Source of the DNA: Kutzneria kofuensis
GTDB taxonomy: Bacteria > Actinomycetota > Actinomycetes > Mycobacteriales > Pseudonocardiaceae
Direction of reading: 5' to 3'
DNA length: 64,000 nt
Assembly (NCBI RefSeq): GCF_014203355.1
Contig: NZ_JACHIR010000003.1
Span: forward strand, 496,001 to 560,000
Of the stretch, positions 18,480-26,984 are shown piece after piece. A program made the position numbers and the translations under genes. The notes under the pieces are model-generated. The model was not told where the DNA came from, searched no databases, and saw only the letters and a program-made list of their open reading frames with translations. How positions within the stretch are numbered: the stretch's first letter is position 1; every line of letters begins with the position of its first letter.

Positions 18480-21400
18480 ATGTCCGCTGTCAACAGGCGG
18501 GAATTCCTGGCCGGGGTCGCCGGCGCCGTCGCGATCACCGGTGTCGAGCTGGCGAGTCCGCCCGTGGCGGCGGCGCAGCCCGACCGCGCCGGCACGCCGC
18601 TGGCGATCAGGCAGGGCACCAACGTCGCCGGGCAGCTCTCTCCCGACGGCGCCACCATCGCGATGGACCTGCTCGGCGTGCTCTGGCTGCTGCCGGCCGG
18701 CGGTGGCGCGGCCAAGCGCATCACCGACGACCTGATGGACATCGCGCAGCCGGACTGGTCGCCGGACGGCAAGCGGCTGGCGTTCCAGTCCTACCGCGAC
18801 GGCAACTTCAACATCTGGACCGTCAACCGCGACGGCACCGGCCTCCGGCAGCTCACCGAGGGCCCGTTCGACCACCGGGAGCCGCGGTTCTCGCCGGACG
18901 GCGGCAAGATCGTCTTCTCCTCGGACCTCACCGGCAGCTACGGCATCCACCTGCTGGACCTGGCCACCAACAAGATCACCCAGCTGACCGACACGCCGGT
19001 CGAGGAGTACGAGCCGGCCTGGTCGCCGGACGGCGCCAAGGTCGCGTTCGTGGCGGCCGGCACCCGCATCGACGTCGTCACGGTGGCCGACGGCAGCCGC
19101 AGCACCGCGATCACCGTGGCGGCGACGCAGCAGCTGCACAGCCCGGCGTGGACGCCCGACGGCAAGGACCTCGTCTACAACCTGGTCACCGCGGCGGCGC
19201 CGCCGAACGCCCCGGCCAGTTCCGAGCTCTACCTGTCGGGCAAGCCGCTGGTCACCGGCGAGGAGGCGTTCCCGTTCCGGGTTTCCTGGCGTGGCAACGA
19301 GTTCCTGTACAGCTCGGACGGCGCGCTGCGGCGGCGGTCGCTGGCCGGCGGACCGGCCACCGAGGTCGCGTTCACCGCGCCGGTGGACGTCCGTCCGGCC
19401 GAGTACACCAAGCGCCGCCGGGACTTCGACTCGCCGCGACCCAAGCCGGTGGTCGGCATCGGCAGCCCCGTGCTGTCGCCGGACGGCGCCAAGGTCGCCT
19501 TCCGCGCGCTCAACGACATCTACACGATGACCGTCGGCGAGCCGCCGAAGCCGCTGACCAGGGACGAGTGGTGGAAGTCCGACCCGGCGTGGTCGCCGGA
19601 CGGCCGCTACCTGTCGTACTCCACCGACCGAGCCGGCAAGCTCGACATCTGGTTGCGGGACCTGACCACCGGCCAGGACCGTCAGCTGACCAACCTGCCC
19701 GGCGCGGCGGCGGTGTCCGGCTCCTGGTCGCGTGACGGCAAGTTCCTGGCGTTCCTGGACCAGACCGGCGCCCTGTTCACCGTCGAGGTCGCCACCGGCG
19801 CGGTGCAGAAGGTGTTCACCGCGACGTTCGAGCCGGGCCGGCCGACCTGGTCGCCGGACGGCACGGTGATCGCGCTGGCGGCGATCGTGCCGTACTCCAC
19901 CCGCTACCGCGAGGGCCTGAGCAAGATCCTGCTGGTCAACCGGGTCACCGGCGCCGCGCAGTACGTCGACCCGCTGCCGCACCGGTCGCTGCAGACCCGG
20001 GGCGACGACGGCCCGGTGTGGTCGCCGGACGGCAAGAAGATGGCGTTTGTCGTCGGCAGCCTGCTGCACGTGGTCGACGTGCACCCGGACGGCACCTTCG
20101 CCGGCACCCCGAAGCCGGTCAACGACGAGGTCACCGACGCGCCGACCTGGCACGGCGACTCGAAGCACCTGCTGTACCTGAACAACGGCCGGCTGCGGAT
20201 GATCGGTCTCGACGGCGGCGCGCCGCGCACCATCCCCGTCGGGCTGAGCTGGACCAACACCCAGCCCCGCGGCCGGCTGGTGATCCGGGCCGGCAAGCTC
20301 TGGGACGGCCAGAGCCCGACCCTGCAGTCCGATGTGGACGTCGTCGTCGAGGGCCACCGGATCAGGTCCGTGCACCCCAGCGGCCCCGGCGTCGACGGAC
20401 AGCTGATCGACGCCCGCGACGGCGTCGTCATGCCCGGCATCGTCGACATCCACAATCACCGCGAGATGCAGGGCTACAGCTACGGGGCGCGGCAGGGCCG
20501 GCTGTGGCTGTCGCTGGGCATCACCACCACGCGGTCGCCGGGCAGCCCGGCGTACCACATGGTGGAGGAGCGCGAGTCCATCCAGTCCGGCCGGCGGGTC
20601 GGGCCGCGGTACTTCGCCACCGGCGAGGCCATCGACGGTTCCCGCATCTTCTACAACTTCATGCGGCCCACCTACGACACCCGGCAGCTCGCGCTGGAGC
20701 TGGAACGGGCCGGGGCGCTCGACTACGACCTGATGAAGTGCTACGTGCGGCTGCGCCCGGAATGGCAGAAGCAGGTGATCGGCTGGGCCCACGGCCGCGG
20801 CCTGCTGTCCACCTCGCACTACCACTATCCGGCGCTGGCGTTCGGCGGCGACGGCATGGAGCACATCGGCGCCACCAACCGGCTCGGCTACTCCCGCACC
20901 ATCACCGCGCTCGGCGCCGGCTACCAGGACGTCATCGACCTGTTCAACCGGACCGGGGCCGGCCGCACGCCGACGCTGTTCCTGTCGGGGGCGCTGCTCG
21001 GCGAGGACCCGAGCCTGGTCACCGACCGGCGGGTCAAGACGCTGTACCCGACGTGGGAGTACGCCTCGCTGGTCGCCTCGGCGCAGAGCGCCGCCACCAC
21101 CGACCAGACCGCGAACCTGAACGACCTGGCCAAGCAGGTCGCGCAGATCGCCGCCACGATCCGGGGCGGTGGCCGGATCGTCACCGGCACCGACTCCCCG
21201 ATCGACCACACCGCCGTCAGCACGCACATGAACCTGCGGGCCATGGTGAAGTACGGGCTCACCCCGTACGAGGCGCTGGTGACCGCCACCCGCAACGCCG
21301 GCGACCTGCTCGGCGAGCCGCTGGGTCGGATCGCTCCCGGCATGTACGCCGACCTGTCCGTCCTCGGCGGCGATCCGCTGACCGACATCAAGCAGGCCGC

Positions 21401-21596
21401 GAACGTGCGCAGTGTGGTCAGCAACGGTCGACTGTTCACTGTGGACGATCTGCTGAAGCCGTTCGCCGCTTCGTCGACCGGCGTCACGGCCAACCGGATC
21501 GTCGCCCCGGTGCCGGACCACCCGTCCAACGCGGCGTTCTGGTGGCACGACGAGCACTACGTCGCGCACAGCCGGCACGCCTGCTGCACGGGCTGA
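18480..21596 (+). CDS. Tat-exported TolB-like beta-propeller fused to amidohydrolase
   Basis: 1038 residues, ATG after GGGGGTGGGG. Twin-arginine signal N-R-R-E-F-L-A and a hydrophobic stretch to residue ~37 (VAAAQ). Residues ~50-590 contain repeated PD40/WD40-like blades, each with a W-S-P-D-G-x-x-x-x-F/Y motif (at least ten). The C-terminal ~450 residues are a metal-dependent amidohydrolase: V-M-P-G-I-V-D-I-H-N-H-R-E (HxH ligands), SHYHYPALAFGG, a late Asp in IVTGTDSP, and the family ending GRIAPGMYADLSVLGG. Similar fusions occur in actinobacteria and Bacteroidetes as secreted peptidase/amidohydrolase-type enzymes of unknown substrate. Monocistronic, ending at the 21610-21643 terminator. Confidence 0.9.
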   Translation: MSAVNRREFLAGVAGAVAITGVELASPPVAAAQPDRAGTPLAIRQGTNVAGQLSPDGATIAMDLLGVLWLLPAGGGAAKRITDDLMDIAQPDWSPDGKRLAFQSYRDGNFNIWTVNRDGTGLRQLTEGPFDHREPRFSPDGGKIVFSSDLTGSYGIHLLDLATNKITQLTDTPVEEYEPAWSPDGAKVAFVAAGTRIDVVTVADGSRSTAITVAATQQLHSPAWTPDGKDLVYNLVTAAAPPNAPASSELYLSGKPLVTGEEAFPFRVSWRGNEFLYSSDGALRRRSLAGGPATEVAFTAPVDVRPAEYTKRRRDFDSPRPKPVVGIGSPVLSPDGAKVAFRALNDIYTMTVGEPPKPLTRDEWWKSDPAWSPDGRYLSYSTDRAGKLDIWLRDLTTGQDRQLTNLPGAAAVSGSWSRDGKFLAFLDQTGALFTVEVATGAVQKVFTATFEPGRPTWSPDGTVIALAAIVPYSTRYREGLSKILLVNRVTGAAQYVDPLPHRSLQTRGDDGPVWSPDGKKMAFVVGSLLHVVDVHPDGTFAGTPKPVNDEVTDAPTWHGDSKHLLYLNNGRLRMIGLDGGAPRTIPVGLSWTNTQPRGRLVIRAGKLWDGQSPTLQSDVDVVVEGHRIRSVHPSGPGVDGQLIDARDGVVMPGIVDIHNHREMQGYSYGARQGRLWLSLGITTTRSPGSPAYHMVEERESIQSGRRVGPRYFATGEAIDGSRIFYNFMRPTYDTRQLALELERAGALDYDLMKCYVRLRPEWQKQVIGWAHGRGLLSTSHYHYPALAFGGDGMEHIGATNRLGYSRTITALGAGYQDVIDLFNRTGAGRTPTLFLSGALLGEDPSLVTDRRVKTLYPTWEYASLVASAQSAATTDQTANLNDLAKQVAQIAATIRGGGRIVTGTDSPIDHTAVSTHMNLRAMVKYGLTPYEALVTATRNAGDLLGEPLGRIAPGMYADLSVLGGDPLTDIKQAANVRSVVSNGRLFTVDDLLKPFAASSTGVTANRIVAPVPDHPSNAAFWWHDEHYVAHSRHACCTG

Positions 21597-21609
21597 TCAG
21601 AACGTGACC

Positions 21610-21643
21610 GGAGGGCTGCGGACCCACGAGTCCGCAGCCCTCC
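21610..21643. terminator. Bidirectional hairpin terminator
   Basis: 14-bp perfect stem GGAGGGCTGCGGAC / GTCCGCAGCCCTCC with a 6-nt loop, between the convergent amidohydrolase and SH3-like genes. Confidence 0.85.
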
Positions 21644-21655
21644 AGTCGGCCGTCG

Positions 21656-21961
21656 CTACTGGCAGCGGAGCAGATCCGACCGGATCCAGACGTCGTCGGC
21701 ACCATTGACCAGGCCCCCGTAGACCCACCACCTGCCGTCCACGGGATTGTCGCCCCACGCGCCGCCCTGGTTGTACATCAGTGCACCCGCATAGGTGGTG
21801 GCGCGCAAGTTGTACGCGGTGCCCGGACCGGTGCGGGCTTTGACGTTGTCCCCTGTGACAGTGCACAGACCGTCCGCGGACGCCGCCGGTGCCGTGACGA
21901 CCGCGAGCGACACGCATGTGGCGAGCCCGACCATGGCGATGGTTCCCAACTTCGACAGCAT
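21656..21961 (-). CDS. Small secreted SH3-like domain protein
   Basis: 101 residues. Sec signal peptide MLSKLGTIAMVGLATCVSLA..APAASA (cleavage near residue 29), followed by a single bacterial SH3-type fold: GDNVKARTGPGTAYN, then ends WIRSDLLRCQ. Two Cys (CTV near the mature start and RCQ at the end) could form a disulfide. Bacterial SH3 domains bind cell-wall peptides. No catalytic domain is attached, so a cell-wall-binding or inhibitor-like role is possible but unproven. Confidence 0.8.
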   Translation of the reverse strand: MLSKLGTIAMVGLATCVSLAVVTAPAASADGLCTVTGDNVKARTGPGTAYNLRATTYAGALMYNQGGAWGDNPVDGRWWVYGGLVNGADDVWIRSDLLRCQ

Positions 21962-22070
21962 TCGCCAACCCCCATCGAGTAACCGTGTTCCTCGTGGCCG
22001 AACGCTAGTGGCGCGTGGCCGGGGATTGCCTGGAATGCCGCGAAGTTGCCGGTGTCGTGCGTGGGCCGCG

Positions 22071-22337
22071 TCAGGAGGCGTTCTTCAGCCGCAGCGCCGC
22101 CGTCCACGCCTCGGCGAGGTCCTGGACGGACAGCCCGAGTGCCTCGCTGAGGCAGGCGATGGTGCCGAAGGCGGGCGTGGGCAGGCGGCCGGTCTCGATC
22201 TTGCGCAGGGTCTCCGGGGAGATGCCGGCGGTCAGCGCCACCTCGGCCAGGGGCCGGTCGCCCCGGGCGGCGCGCAGCCGCTGGCCGAGTCGCCGGCCGG
22301 CTTCGAGCTGTTCCGGGGTGAGCGGGTTGCGGACCAC
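22071..22337 (-). CDS. XRE-family helix-turn-helix regulator
   Basis: 88 residues, essentially a lone HTH_3 domain: RLGQRLRAARGDRPLAEVALTAG followed by recognition helix SPETLRKIETGRLPTPAF and the supporting helices LSEALGLSVQDLAEAW. It is divergent from the methionine aminopeptidase gene; the intervening 77 bp contain two copies of a palindromic operator, so it probably represses both itself and that gene. No ligand domain is present. Confidence 0.88.
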   Translation of the reverse strand: MVRNPLTPEQLEAGRRLGQRLRAARGDRPLAEVALTAGISPETLRKIETGRLPTPAFGTIACLSEALGLSVQDLAEAWTAALRLKNAS

Positions 22338-22354
22338 CCGACCAGGATAGGGCT

Positions 22355-22398
22355 GGTATTTCTATACCGGCAAGAGCTAGAGTCGGTATAGAAATACC
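22355..22398. promoter_or_regulatory. Paired inverted operators between XRE regulator and map
   Basis: A 15-bp sequence GGTATTTCTATACCG (22355-22369) recurs as its exact reverse complement at 22384-22398, 14 nt apart. Each arm is itself an inverted repeat (GGTAT-N4-ATACC). Two dimer sites in a 77-bp divergent promoter fit cooperative binding by the XRE protein. Seen directly; the binding protein is inferred. Confidence 0.8.
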
Positions 22399-22414
22399 GA
22401 ACCGAGGGGTGTCC

Positions 22415-23182
22415 GTGATCGAGTTGAAGTCGCCCGCCGAGATCGAGCGGATGCGTGTGGCCGGCGGCTTCATCGCCACCGTGCTGGGTGAGCTGGCCAA
22501 GCTCGCGGAGCCGGGCGTCAACCTGCTGGACCTGGAACACCGCACCCGCGAGCTGATCCGCGAGCGCGGCGCGGAGTCGTGCTACTGGGACTACGCCCCG
22601 TCCTTCGGCAACGGCCCCTTCCGCAACGTCATCTGCCTGTCGGTCAACGACGCGGTGCTGCACGGCCTCCCGCACGACTACGTGCTGCGGGACGGGGACG
22701 TGCTCAGCATGGACATCGCCGTGAGCATCGACGGCTGGGTCGCGGACTCGGCCCGCACGGTCATCGTGGGCACGCCGGCCGACGAGGACGTGCGACTGGT
22801 CCGCGCCACCGAGGAGGCGCTGGCCGCCGGCATCAACGCGGCCCAGCCCGACAACCGGCTGGGCGACATCTCGGCGGCGATCGGGGCCGTGGCCGCCGAC
22901 TACGGCTATCCCGTCAACACGGAGTTCGGCGGCCACGGCCTGGGCCGGACCATGCACGAGGAGCCGCACGTCCCCAACCGCGGCCGCGCCGGCCGGGGCC
23001 TCAGGCTGCGGCCGGGCATGACGCTGGCGCTGGAACCCTGGTTCGCCCGCACCACCGACCGCATCGTCTTCGACCCCGACGGCTGGACGATCCGCTCCGC
23101 GGACGGCTCCCGCACGGCCCACTCCGAGCACACGGTGGCCATCACCGAGGACGGCCCCCGCGTGCTCACCGTGGAGCCGTGA
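22415..23182 (+). CDS. map: Type I methionine aminopeptidase
   Basis: 255 residues from the GTG at 22415 (V-I-E-L-K-S), which is better spaced from GAGGGG than the GTG at 22409. It removes N-terminal Met from nascent proteins, in the cytosol. Pita-bread fold with the five metal ligands in context: Asp in LSMDIAVSIDGWVADSART (two Asp), His in GGHGLGRTMHEEPHVPN, Glu in LALEPWF and Glu in SEHTVAITEDG. Actinobacteria usually have two or three MAPs; linkage to a private XRE repressor suggests this is a conditionally expressed extra copy. The 3' end overlaps the convergent OppF gene by 17 nt. Confidence 0.92.
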   Translation: MIELKSPAEIERMRVAGGFIATVLGELAKLAEPGVNLLDLEHRTRELIRERGAESCYWDYAPSFGNGPFRNVICLSVNDAVLHGLPHDYVLRDGDVLSMDIAVSIDGWVADSARTVIVGTPADEDVRLVRATEEALAAGINAAQPDNRLGDISAAIGAVAADYGYPVNTEFGGHGLGRTMHEEPHVPNRGRAGRGLRLRPGMTLALEPWFARTTDRIVFDPDGWTIRSADGSRTAHSEHTVAITEDGPRVLTVEP

Positions 23183-24116
23183 CCCCGACGGCGTGACAGG
23201 CGACGTCCTCGGCGGAACCGTCCACAATGGGCAGATCGACCGTCCGGCACCGGTGAGCCACCTCGTCGGGCAGCCCGGACGCCAGCAGCGGGCAGCGGGG
23301 GTGGAACCGGCAGCCGGCCGGCACGCGGCTCGGGTCGGGCGTCTCCCCCGCCAGCACCATCGCCGGTGTCTCCGACTCGGGCAGCACCGACAGCAGGGCC
23401 TGGGTGTAGGGATGCCGGGGCGCGGTCAGCACCTGCTCGACGGGGCCGCTCTCGACGATCCGCCCGAGGTACATCACGGCGACCCGGTCGGCGATGTTCC
23501 ACGCCAGCCCGAGATCGTGGGTGACGACCAGCGCCGCCAGCCCGAGCTCGTCCCGCAACCGCAGCAGCAGAGCCAAGATCTCGCCACGCACCGAGGCGTC
23601 CAGCGACGCCACCGGCTCGTCGGCGATCAGCACGCTGGGGTCCAGCGCCAGCGCGCCGGCGATGACCACCCGCTGCCGCTGGCCGCCGGACAGCTCGTGC
23701 GGGACGCGCCCGAAGAACCGCTCCGGCGGCCGCAGACCGGCCCGGGACAAGGCATTCGCCACCAGTTCCCGTTCGTCGCCGGGGACGCGGTGGATGCGCA
23801 GCCCTTCGGCGATGGCCTCGTACACGCTGTGCCGCGGGTTCAAAGCACCGGTCGGGTCCTGCAGCACCAACTGCGCGTGCCGCCGGTACTCGCGCAGCCC
23901 GCGGCTGCCGGTCGGCAGCGGCTTTCCCTCGTACAGCACGCGCCCGGAGGTGGGCTTCTGCAGCCCCAGCAGGGTCCGGGCCAGGGTCGTCTTGCCGCAG
24001 CCGGACTCGCCGACCAGCGCGATGATCTCGCCCGCCCGGATGTCCAGCTCCACGCCGTCCACGGCGCGAGCGCCGCCGAAGTGCACGGCGACGTTGTCGG
24101 CACGAAGCAGCGTCAC
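23166..24116 (-). CDS. Peptide ABC transporter ATPase (OppF/DppF-like)
   Basis: 316 residues from the GTG at 24116, in a GTGA overlap with the preceding ATPase gene. Walker A G-E-S-G-C-G-K-T-T, Q-loop VLQDP, signature LSGGQRQRV, Walker B VLIADEPVASLD, H-loop THDLG. The C-terminal oligopeptide extension (GCRFHPRCPL with conserved Cys pairs) marks the Opp/Dpp family. Last gene of the five-gene transporter operon. Confidence 0.93.
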   Translation of the reverse strand: MTLLRADNVAVHFGGARAVDGVELDIRAGEIIALVGESGCGKTTLARTLLGLQKPTSGRVLYEGKPLPTGSRGLREYRRHAQLVLQDPTGALNPRHSVYEAIAEGLRIHRVPGDERELVANALSRAGLRPPERFFGRVPHELSGGQRQRVVIAGALALDPSVLIADEPVASLDASVRGEILALLLRLRDELGLAALVVTHDLGLAWNIADRVAVMYLGRIVESGPVEQVLTAPRHPYTQALLSVLPESETPAMVLAGETPDPSRVPAGCRFHPRCPLLASGLPDEVAHRCRTVDLPIVDGSAEDVACHAVGVTAPR

Positions 24117-25081
24117 GGCTGCACCTCCAGCAGGCACGCCGAGATCCGGTCGTCGCCGACCGGCCGCAGCAGCACGTCGGTGGTCGAGCACTCGGGCATC
24201 GCGGCCGGGCAGCGCGGGTGGAACGGGCAGCCCGACGGCAGGTCGGCCGGATCCGGCGGATCGCCGGCCAGCCCGCGCGGGGCGAGTCGGGACGAGGCGT
24301 CCCCGATCGTCGGGAACGCCGCCGCCAGCGCCTTCGTGTACGGATGCGCCGGGCGCCGCAGGACGTCGGCGGCCGGGCCCTGCTCGACGATCCGGCCCGC
24401 GTACATCACGGCCAGCCGCTGACAGGTCGACGCCAGCACGGACAGGTCGTGGCTGATCATCAGCAGCCCGATGTCCAGCTCGTCCACCAGCTTCGACAGC
24501 AGGGTCAGCACCTGCGCCTGGACCATCACGTCCAGCGCGGTGGTCGGCTCGTCGGCGATGATCAGTCCCGGCGAGCAGGCCAGCGCCATCGCGATCATCA
24601 CCCGCTGCCGCTGCCCGCCGGACAGCTCGTGCGGGTACGCCCGCGCCCGCCGCGCCGGCAGGCCCACCTGCTCCAGCAACTCGCCGACCCGCTGGTCCAC
24701 ACCGGTCACAGTTCCCTTGGCGTGCAGGCGGATCGGCTCGGCGATCTGCTCACCGACGCGCTGGACCGGGTTCAGCGCGTGCATCGCGCCCTGGAACACC
24801 ACCGACGCTTCGGCCCAGCGCACAGCCCGCAGCCGGCCCCAGCTCATGTCGGTCACGTTCTCGCCGCCGAGCAAGATCTCCCCGCCGATGACCGCGGTGC
24901 GGGGCAGCAGCCGCAGCACCGACATCGCCAGCGTGGACTTGCCGCAGCCCGACTCTCCCGCCAGCCCCAGTGTTTGCCCGGCGTCGATACGCAGGTCCAC
25001 GCCGCGCACGGCCGGCACGAGGCCGGTCGACGTGCGGTAGTCGACGGTCGCGGACCGCAGTTCCAGCAACGGCTCGCCCAT
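24113..25081 (-). CDS. Peptide ABC transporter ATPase (OppD/DppD-like)
   Basis: 322 residues from the ATG at 25081, which overlaps the permease stop by one base (TGATG). Walker A G-E-S-G-C-G-K-S-T, Q-loop VFQGAMHALNPVQRVGEQ, signature LSGGQRQRV, Walker B LIIADEPTTALD, H-loop SHDLS. The C-terminal GCPFHPRCP motif is the Opp/Dpp iron-sulfur-type extension. Pairs with the OppF-like subunit to power peptide import. A longer frame exists upstream but lies within the permease gene. Confidence 0.93.
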   Translation of the reverse strand: MGEPLLELRSATVDYRTSTGLVPAVRGVDLRIDAGQTLGLAGESGCGKSTLAMSVLRLLPRTAVIGGEILLGGENVTDMSWGRLRAVRWAEASVVFQGAMHALNPVQRVGEQIAEPIRLHAKGTVTGVDQRVGELLEQVGLPARRARAYPHELSGGQRQRVMIAMALACSPGLIIADEPTTALDVMVQAQVLTLLSKLVDELDIGLLMISHDLSVLASTCQRLAVMYAGRIVEQGPAADVLRRPAHPYTKALAAAFPTIGDASSRLAPRGLAGDPPDPADLPSGCPFHPRCPAAMPECSTTDVLLRPVGDDRISACLLEVQP

Positions 25082-25965
25082 CACCGCTCCCTCAGCCGCG
25101 GGTTGAGCACGGCCTCCAGGGCCCGCCCGCACATCATGAACGCCAGCACCACCACGCCGATCGCCACGCCCGGCGGCAGCAGGTACCACCAGGCCCGGGC
25201 GGTGACCGCGCCGCTCTGCAGGGCGTTGTGCAGCATCTCGCCCCACGACGGCGAGTTGGGGTCGCCGAGGCCGAGGAACGACAGCGTGGACTCGGTGATG
25301 ATCGAGTTCGCCACGTTCAGCGTCGTGTTGGCGAACACCAGCGGCGCCACCGCCGGCAGCACGTGCTTGCCGATCACGTGCAGGTGCCCGGCGCCCAGCG
25401 CCCACGACCGCTCGATGTACGGCCGCGACTCCACCGCCAGGGTCTGCGACCGGACCAGGCGGGCGGTGGTCGGCCACGCGGTCGCGCCGATGGCGATGAT
25501 GATCGACCCGATGCCGGGCGTCAGCACCGTGGACAGCACCGCGGCCAGCACCAGCGACGGCAGGATGAGGAAGAAGTCGGTCACGCGCATCAGCACGGCC
25601 TGCGTCCAGCCGCCGAAGTGGGCCATCAGCACGCCGACGATGGTGCCGACGCCGACCGACAGCAGCGTGGCGGCCAGGCCGACCAGCAGCGATACGCGGG
25701 ATCCCCACAGCAGCAACAGCAGCACGGACCGGCCGCTCTCGTCGGTGCCGAGCAGGAAGCCGTTACCGGGCGGCTTGAGGATGCCGCCCGTGGCCTGGGT
25801 GACGTCCAGCCCCGACGAGTTGGTGATCAGCGGGGCGAGCACGGCCAGCAGCACGATCACGCACAGCACGGCCAGGCCGACCAGCCCGCCGCGGTCGGTG
25901 CGGAACTGGGCCCACACCCGGTTGGCGGCGGCGCGGCGGCGCTGCCAGGCAATGGAAGCGGTCAT
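25081..25965 (-). CDS. Peptide ABC transporter permease (OppC/DppC-like)
   Basis: 294 residues with about six hydrophobic helices; first helix at LVGLAVLCVIVLLAVLA. The binding-protein-dependent permease loop is visible (EAA-like region around LGAGHLHVIGKHVLPAVAPL). N-terminal Arg-rich cytosolic segment. Its ATG lies within the stop of the OppB-like gene (25962-25965 overlap), so expression is coupled. Confidence 0.92.
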   Translation of the reverse strand: MTASIAWQRRRAAANRVWAQFRTDRGGLVGLAVLCVIVLLAVLAPLITNSSGLDVTQATGGILKPPGNGFLLGTDESGRSVLLLLLWGSRVSLLVGLAATLLSVGVGTIVGVLMAHFGGWTQAVLMRVTDFFLILPSLVLAAVLSTVLTPGIGSIIIAIGATAWPTTARLVRSQTLAVESRPYIERSWALGAGHLHVIGKHVLPAVAPLVFANTTLNVANSIITESTLSFLGLGDPNSPSWGEMLHNALQSGAVTARAWWYLLPPGVAIGVVVLAFMMCGRALEAVLNPRLRER

Positions 25966-26981
25966 GCGGCACGCACCCTCGGGTCGATGACCCGCAGCAG
26001 CAGGTCGCCGATCAGGTTCATCACGAGCACCGCGCCGGCCAGCACCAGCAGCAGTCCCTGCAGCAGCGGGCCGTCGTGGTCGGTGATCGCCTCGTACAGC
26101 AGTTGGCCGAGGCCGGGCCAGGAGTAGACGGCCTCGACGGTGACCGCGCCGCCGACCACGAAGCCCAGGTTGATGAAGATCAGGGTCACGGTCGGCAGCA
26201 GCGCGTTGGGCACCGCGTGCCGGCCGCGCACCAGGTCGTCACGAAGGCCCTTGGCGCGGGCGGTGGTGAGGTAGTCGGAGTTCATCTCCTCCAGCAGCGA
26301 GGACCGCATCACCAGCAGGTACTGCGCGTACAGCACGGCGACCAGCGTCAGGCACGGCAGCACCAGGTGGTGCAGCACGTCGAAGACCTGCGGGAAGAAC
26401 TCCGGCGGCGTGTCCGGGTCGAGGATGCCCTGAGTGGGGAACCACGAGCCGGCCACCGCCAGCAGGATCATGCCCAGCCAGAACGTCGGCGCGGACCACA
26501 GCGTCAGCGCGAAGCCGGTGGAGAACCGGTCGAAGCCGCTGCCGCGCCGCCAGCCGGCCCGCGTGCCCTGCCACAGTCCCAACAGGATCGAGATGACGGT
26601 GGCGACGCCGACCAGCAGCAGGGTCGGCCACAGGCGCTGCAGGATCAGCTGGGACACCGGCTGCTGGAACTTCAGCGACGTGCCGAGGTCGCCGCGGGCG
26701 AGGTTGGCCAGGTAGTCCACGAACTGCGCCGGCACCGGCTTGTCCAGGCCGAAGTCGTGCCGCATCTGGGCGACCTGCGCGGCGCCGACCGAGGTGTTGC
26801 GGGTCAGCAGCCGGACCGGGTCGCCCGGCAGCACGCGGAACAGGAAGAAGCCCAGCACCAACACCACGAAGAGGCTGACCACCGCGCCGCCGACCTTGCC
26901 GAGCACGTACCGCGTGCCGCCGGAGCGGCGCGCGGACGTGCTCGGCTCGGCCAGTGCCGGCGCCGTTGCCGGTGAGGTCAC
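25962..26981 (-). CDS. Peptide ABC transporter permease (OppB/DppB-like)
   Basis: 339 residues. Residues 1-20 form a cytosolic Ala/Ser-rich leader, then the first membrane helix GGAVVSLFVVLVLGFFLF and the typical OppB segment VLPGDPVRLL, four to five further helices, and the EAA loop ARAKGLRDDLVRGRHAVPNAL near residue 245. Follows the solute-binding protein gene by three nucleotides. Confidence 0.92.
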   Translation of the reverse strand: MTSPATAPALAEPSTSARRSGGTRYVLGKVGGAVVSLFVVLVLGFFLFRVLPGDPVRLLTRNTSVGAAQVAQMRHDFGLDKPVPAQFVDYLANLARGDLGTSLKFQQPVSQLILQRLWPTLLLVGVATVISILLGLWQGTRAGWRRGSGFDRFSTGFALTLWSAPTFWLGMILLAVAGSWFPTQGILDPDTPPEFFPQVFDVLHHLVLPCLTLVAVLYAQYLLVMRSSLLEEMNSDYLTTARAKGLRDDLVRGRHAVPNALLPTVTLIFINLGFVVGGAVTVEAVYSWPGLGQLLYEAITDHDGPLLQGLLLVLAGAVLVMNLIGDLLLRVIDPRVRAA

Positions 26982-26984
26982 GGG

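Noticed and set aside
18459-21578. 1039-codon frame on the - strand
   Set aside because: Exact antisense of the propeller-amidohydrolase; low-complexity translation and no ribosome site.
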